From contig CAWJIH010000005.1 in assembly GCA_963842975.1 (NCBI GenBank), positions 1-64,000 of the forward strand: a stretch of DNA of 64,000 nucleotides, in the 5' to 3' direction. Below the pieces are notes generated by a model. It saw only the letters and a program-made list of their open reading frames with translations, had not been told where the DNA came from and ran no database searches. Made by a program: the position numbers and the translations under genes. Of this stretch, positions 61,273-64,000 are shown in pieces; the first letter of the stretch is position 1; the number at the start of each line of letters is the position of its first letter. The DNA is from JACJWR01 sp963842975. GTDB taxonomy: Bacteria > Actinomycetota > Actinomycetes > S36-B12 > UBA10799.

Positions 61273-62451
61273 GCGGCGGGGTGGGCCAGATTCATCCGGC
61301 GCAGCAGTCGTTGCCGACCTTGGACTCCCACGCGCCTCAGCCCGCGCCCGCGGCGACCAGCCACCACGGCGATCCACTGTGGGATGCGCAGGTTCGAGCG
61401 CGCATTGCATTGAGCCTGCTCGTGGAGCCGGGGGATCGGGCCGTCGGTGCCGAAGTGCAACAGCGCGGGGCGGTGGAGGTGGCCGAGGAACTGGGTCGGG
61501 TACGGGTGCCGTCGAAGTCCATCGGCGTGCTTTCGGAAGCGGTCACAGCTCAACTCGAGCGGGCCGCACAGGCCCAAGCGATCTGCCTGGTGCCGGGCTA
61601 CCCAGGCTGGCCGACACAGTTGGATGACTTGGCGGAGACGGCACCGCTGTTGCTGTGGGCGCGGGGCAATGACTTGCGGATAGATCTGCTGCGGTCGGTG
61701 GCGATCGTCGGGGCGCGGGCGTGTAGCCCATACGGGCGGGTGCAGGCTGAGACGCTCGCCGCGGAGTTGGCGTTGTTCGGCTGGGCCATCGTTTCCGGCG
61801 GCGCCTACGGAATCGATGCCGCAGCCCATCAAGGTGCCCTCGCCGTTGCCGGTCGCACTGTGTTGGTCTCGGCCGGGGGTGTTGACAAACCATATCCACG
61901 GGCCCACGAACACCTCTACCGACGGATAGCGCAGACAGGTTCGGTGGTGTCGGAGTGCCCGCTGGGCGCGCCACCTGCGCGGCATCGATTTCCTCACCAG
62001 AAATCGACTCATCGCAGCAATGAGTCGTGGAACGGTAGTGGTCGAGGCGGCCTTGAAATCCGGGGCGCGGGGAACTGCCGCGGCAGCAGCGCGCTTGTCC
62101 CGGCACGTGATGGCCGTCCCAGGACCGGTCAGTTCGGACCTGTCCACCGGCTGCCACGACCTGATTCGGCAGGGAGTCGCCACGTTGGTGGGCGGTACCA
62201 ATGACGTGCTGGAACTGGTGACTCCGCTTGGCGAATCGCCAACTCAGAGCACCGATGGGCGCAGTGTGCTGGGATTACTGGTCGCGAAGGGGCCGGTGTC
62301 CGAGGAACAGTTGGCACTCCAGGTTGGCATGGCGGCGGAGGAACTGCGGGCGCTGCTTGCGCTGCTGGAAGGAGGGGGATACGTGGTCCGCAGTCGACGT
62401 GGCTGGCAACTCACCGATCACGCCCTGATGCGCTTCGCGCAGGCGGGGTGA
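61269..62451 (+). CDS. dprA: DNA-processing protein DprA, frameshifted
   Basis: About 393 residues. The Rossmann-like ssDNA/RecA-loading domain reads LLRSVAIVGARACSPYGRVQ, FGWAIVSGGAYGIDAAAHQG and VSAGGVDKPYPRAHEHLYRR. After VVSECPLGAPPARHRF the frame breaks at CC 61992-61993; with one C fewer, LTRNRLIAAMSRGTVVVEAA continues to AVPGPVSSDLSTGCHDLIRQ and the C-terminal winged helix (GPVSEEQLALQVGMAAEELR), ending at 62451. A single-base insertion in a conserved region, likely an artefact. Coupled to comM. Confidence 0.92.
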
Positions 62452-62521
62452 ACGCCCCTGCGACACTGCGATCCGTGTCGAATCGCGGCGACGCGGCCCT
62501 CGAGTCATGTTGACTGGGGTC

Positions 62522-63446
62522 ATGGTCGATAGGTCACAGCCTTCCGCACCTGCCATTGGCGAGGTGCTCGCGGACTTTGGTCGATACCTCAGCCACACCC
62601 GGGGCTTCAGCCACCACACTGTGCGGGCCTACTCCACGGATGTGGCCGCGCTGCTGGAATGGGCACGGATCCGAACCGTCGACGGACCTGGCCGACCTCG
62701 ACGTCCAAGCCCTGCGGGCTTGGCTTGCGGCCCAGGCGGAATCAGGAACGGCGAGGGCCACCCTTGCCAGGAGAGCATCGTCGGCCCGATCGTTTACTGC
62801 CTGGGCCCATCGGCGGGGAATCATCCCGGGTCCTGATCCGGGCGCGAAACTACGCTCACCGAAGCGTGGACGCGCGTTGCCGCAGGTGCCGCAACAGAGC
62901 AATGTGGCGACCATGCTCGACGATCTCGCAGCGACGGCGGACGACCCTCTCGCTCGGCGGGATACCGCAATCTGCGAGGTGCTGTACGGCGGCGGGCTGA
63001 GGGTCGCTGAGCTTTGCGGTTTGAATCTGGCGGATCTGCGCCCCGATGGCTTGATCGCCGTGATCGGCAAAGGTGACAAGCAACGCCTCGTTCCGCTGGG
63101 TGAACCCGCCCAGATCGCGGTGCAGGAGTGGTTGCGGAATGGTCGAGGCGAGTTCGCCACAGACCGCAGTGGTGAGGCACTGTTCCTCGGACAACGTGGC
63201 GGCCGCATCGACCCGCGCACCGTACGTCGGATCGTGAATGACACCAGCGTGGCTGCCGCAGGGCGAAGAGTCTCCCCACATGCCCTGCGTCATGCGATGG
63301 CCACCCATGTGTTGGAAGGCGGCGCTGACCTACGGACTGTCCAGGAGATACTGGGGCATGCGAGTCTGGGTACCACCCAGATCTACACCCACGTGACAGC
63401 CGAACGACTTCGAAAGGTCTATCAGAGTGCTCACCCCCGGGCCTGA
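62522..63446 (+). CDS. xerC: Tyrosine recombinase XerC, frameshifted
   Basis: About 308 residues. The N-terminal SAM-like domain reads IGEVLADFGRYLSHTRGFSH and TVRAYSTDVAALLEWARIRT; then a +1 break between 62676 and 62684 (one base too many) leads to TDLADLDVQALRAWLAAQAE. The catalytic domain has GGGLRVAELCGLNLADLRPD (Arg), GKGDKQRLVPLGE (Lys), VSPHALRHAMATHVLEGGAD (HxxR) and ILGHASLGTTQIYTHVTAER (His and the nucleophile Tyr). It resolves chromosome dimers. ATG 62507 is an alternative start. It overlaps the sigma factor gene by 20 nt. Confidence 0.92.
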
Positions 63447-64000
63447 CACAGTCGATGAGCTATGGCAGCGCTTCAAGGCAGATGCTGACCCGCAATCACG
63501 CGAAGATCTCATCCTGCACTACGCACCCCTAGTCAAATTCATCGCTGGACGTGTGGGAGCCAGCCTGCCTGCCACGGTGGAGAATGCGGATCTCGTGTCG
63601 TACGGACTGTTCGGGTTGATCGATGCGATCGACAAGTTCGAGCCGGAGCGTGGCTGGAAGTTTGAAACGTATGCGTTGACACGGATCCGTGGGGCAATCA
63701 TCGACGAACTGCGGGGCCTTGATTGGGTGCCTCGGTCGGTTCGGGCACGGTCCAAGGAAGTGGAACGCGCCTATGGGGAGTTGGAGGCGGAGTTGCAGCG
63801 CGCGCCCACCGACCAGGAGGTAGCGGCGCGAGTCGGCATGGATGTGCACGACCTGCAGGAATTGTTTGCCATGGTGTCGTACACGCACGTCGCAGCGCTT
63901 GACGAACTGCTGCACGGTGGGGACAACGGAGCGGCCACCCTCGGGGACATGGTCGTCGATCGGCGGATGCAGGCGCCAGAAGAAGTGCTTGAGGGTCAAT
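63427..64000 (+). CDS. whiG: WhiG/FliA-family sigma factor, 3' end outside the window
   Basis: The first 191 residues of a sigma-28-type factor: SREDLILHYAPLVKFIAGRV (region 1.2/2), NADLVSYGLFGLIDAIDKFE (region 2.2), GWKFETYALTRIRGAIIDEL and LDWVPRSVRARSKEVERAYG (2.3-2.4, 3.0), then a region-3 helix-turn-helix. In actinobacteria this controls sporulation (WhiG) or flagella (FliA). GTG 63427 begins inside xerC. Region 4 is cut off by the window edge. The order xerC-whiG fits Streptomyces and relatives. Confidence 0.9.
   Translation, partial: MLTPGPDTVDELWQRFKADADPQSREDLILHYAPLVKFIAGRVGASLPATVENADLVSYGLFGLIDAIDKFEPERGWKFETYALTRIRGAIIDELRGLDWVPRSVRARSKEVERAYGELEAELQRAPTDQEVAARVGMDVHDLQELFAMVSYTHVAALDELLHGGDNGAATLGDMVVDRRMQAPEEVLEGQ

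Noticed and set aside
1..64000. tRNA, rRNA, tmRNA, SRP RNA and CRISPR arrays
   Set aside because: No cloverleaf-like blocks, rRNA motifs or regularly spaced direct repeats were seen in any intergenic region; the gaps are mostly under 300 bp.

Overview
This window is high-GC DNA from an actinobacterium (Actinomycetota, Actinomycetia-like). The evidence is the gene order of the right half, which follows the mycobacterial/streptomycete core block: ddl, thiL, rpmB, DAK2 kinase, recG, rsmD, coaD, sepIVA, DUF177, rpmF, rnc, mutM, smc, ftsY, amt-glnB-glnD, ffh, rpsP, khpA, rimM, trmD, rplS, lepB, rnhB, DUF2469, yraN, comM, dprA, xerC, whiG. Frequent GTG starts, GlnR-type operator motifs and a WhiG/FliA sigma factor agree. 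I cannot assign a genus. Many conserved genes carry single-base indels, so the sequence looks like a draft or metagenomic assembly with uncorrected indel errors; I treat those genes as probably intact in the organism.

Region 1 (1-7413) is the 3' half of a type 1 BREX phage-defence operon on the + strand: the C-terminus of brxX/pglX, a short RhuM-family gene, a Schlafen/AlbA_2 ATPase-like gene, pglZ and brxL. Most junctions are 4-nt ATGA/GTGA overlaps, so the RhuM and AlbA_2 genes are built into the transcript. RhuM contains a perfect 12-bp-arm palindrome written in codons that are rare for this genome, and BrxL ends in an MITD1/phospholipase-D-like domain.

Region 2 (7414-12888) is a decayed accessory stretch: an internally deleted IS30-family element with perfect 19-bp ends, two small unrecognised ORFs, a serine resolvase lacking its helix-turn-helix, a broken Excalibur-domain gene, a GNAT acetyltransferase, a remnant of a universal stress protein gene, and a GH36 alpha-galactosidase preceded by a SnoaL-like fragment.

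Region 3 (12889-30847) holds metabolic and surface genes: a GH5 glycosidase lipoprotein, a methyltransferase, a TPP enzyme with a carboxymuconolactone-decarboxylase-like partner, a VOC protein, an MFS exporter, a PAS-GGDEF protein, a universal stress protein, a stand-alone TipAS-domain protein, a DUF1905 protein, a GT2 glycosyltransferase, an esterase lipoprotein, an App1-like phosphatase, an M13 metallopeptidase, a SIGS-repeat membrane protein and a PLP sulfur-amino-acid enzyme.

Region 4 (30892-64000) is the housekeeping block: cell wall (ddl), thiamine (thiL), DNA repair, recombination and uptake (recG, mutM, smc, comM, dprA, xerC), ribosome and RNA maturation (rpmB, rsmD, rpmF, rnc, rpsP, khpA, rimM, trmD, rplS), protein targeting (ftsY, ffh, two lepB), and nitrogen control (amt-glnB-glnD behind GlnR-like boxes). 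Several genes have a TANNNT -10 hexamer ending 6-9 nt before the start codon and no Shine-Dalgarno sequence, indicating leaderless transcripts. I saw no tRNA, rRNA or CRISPR array.
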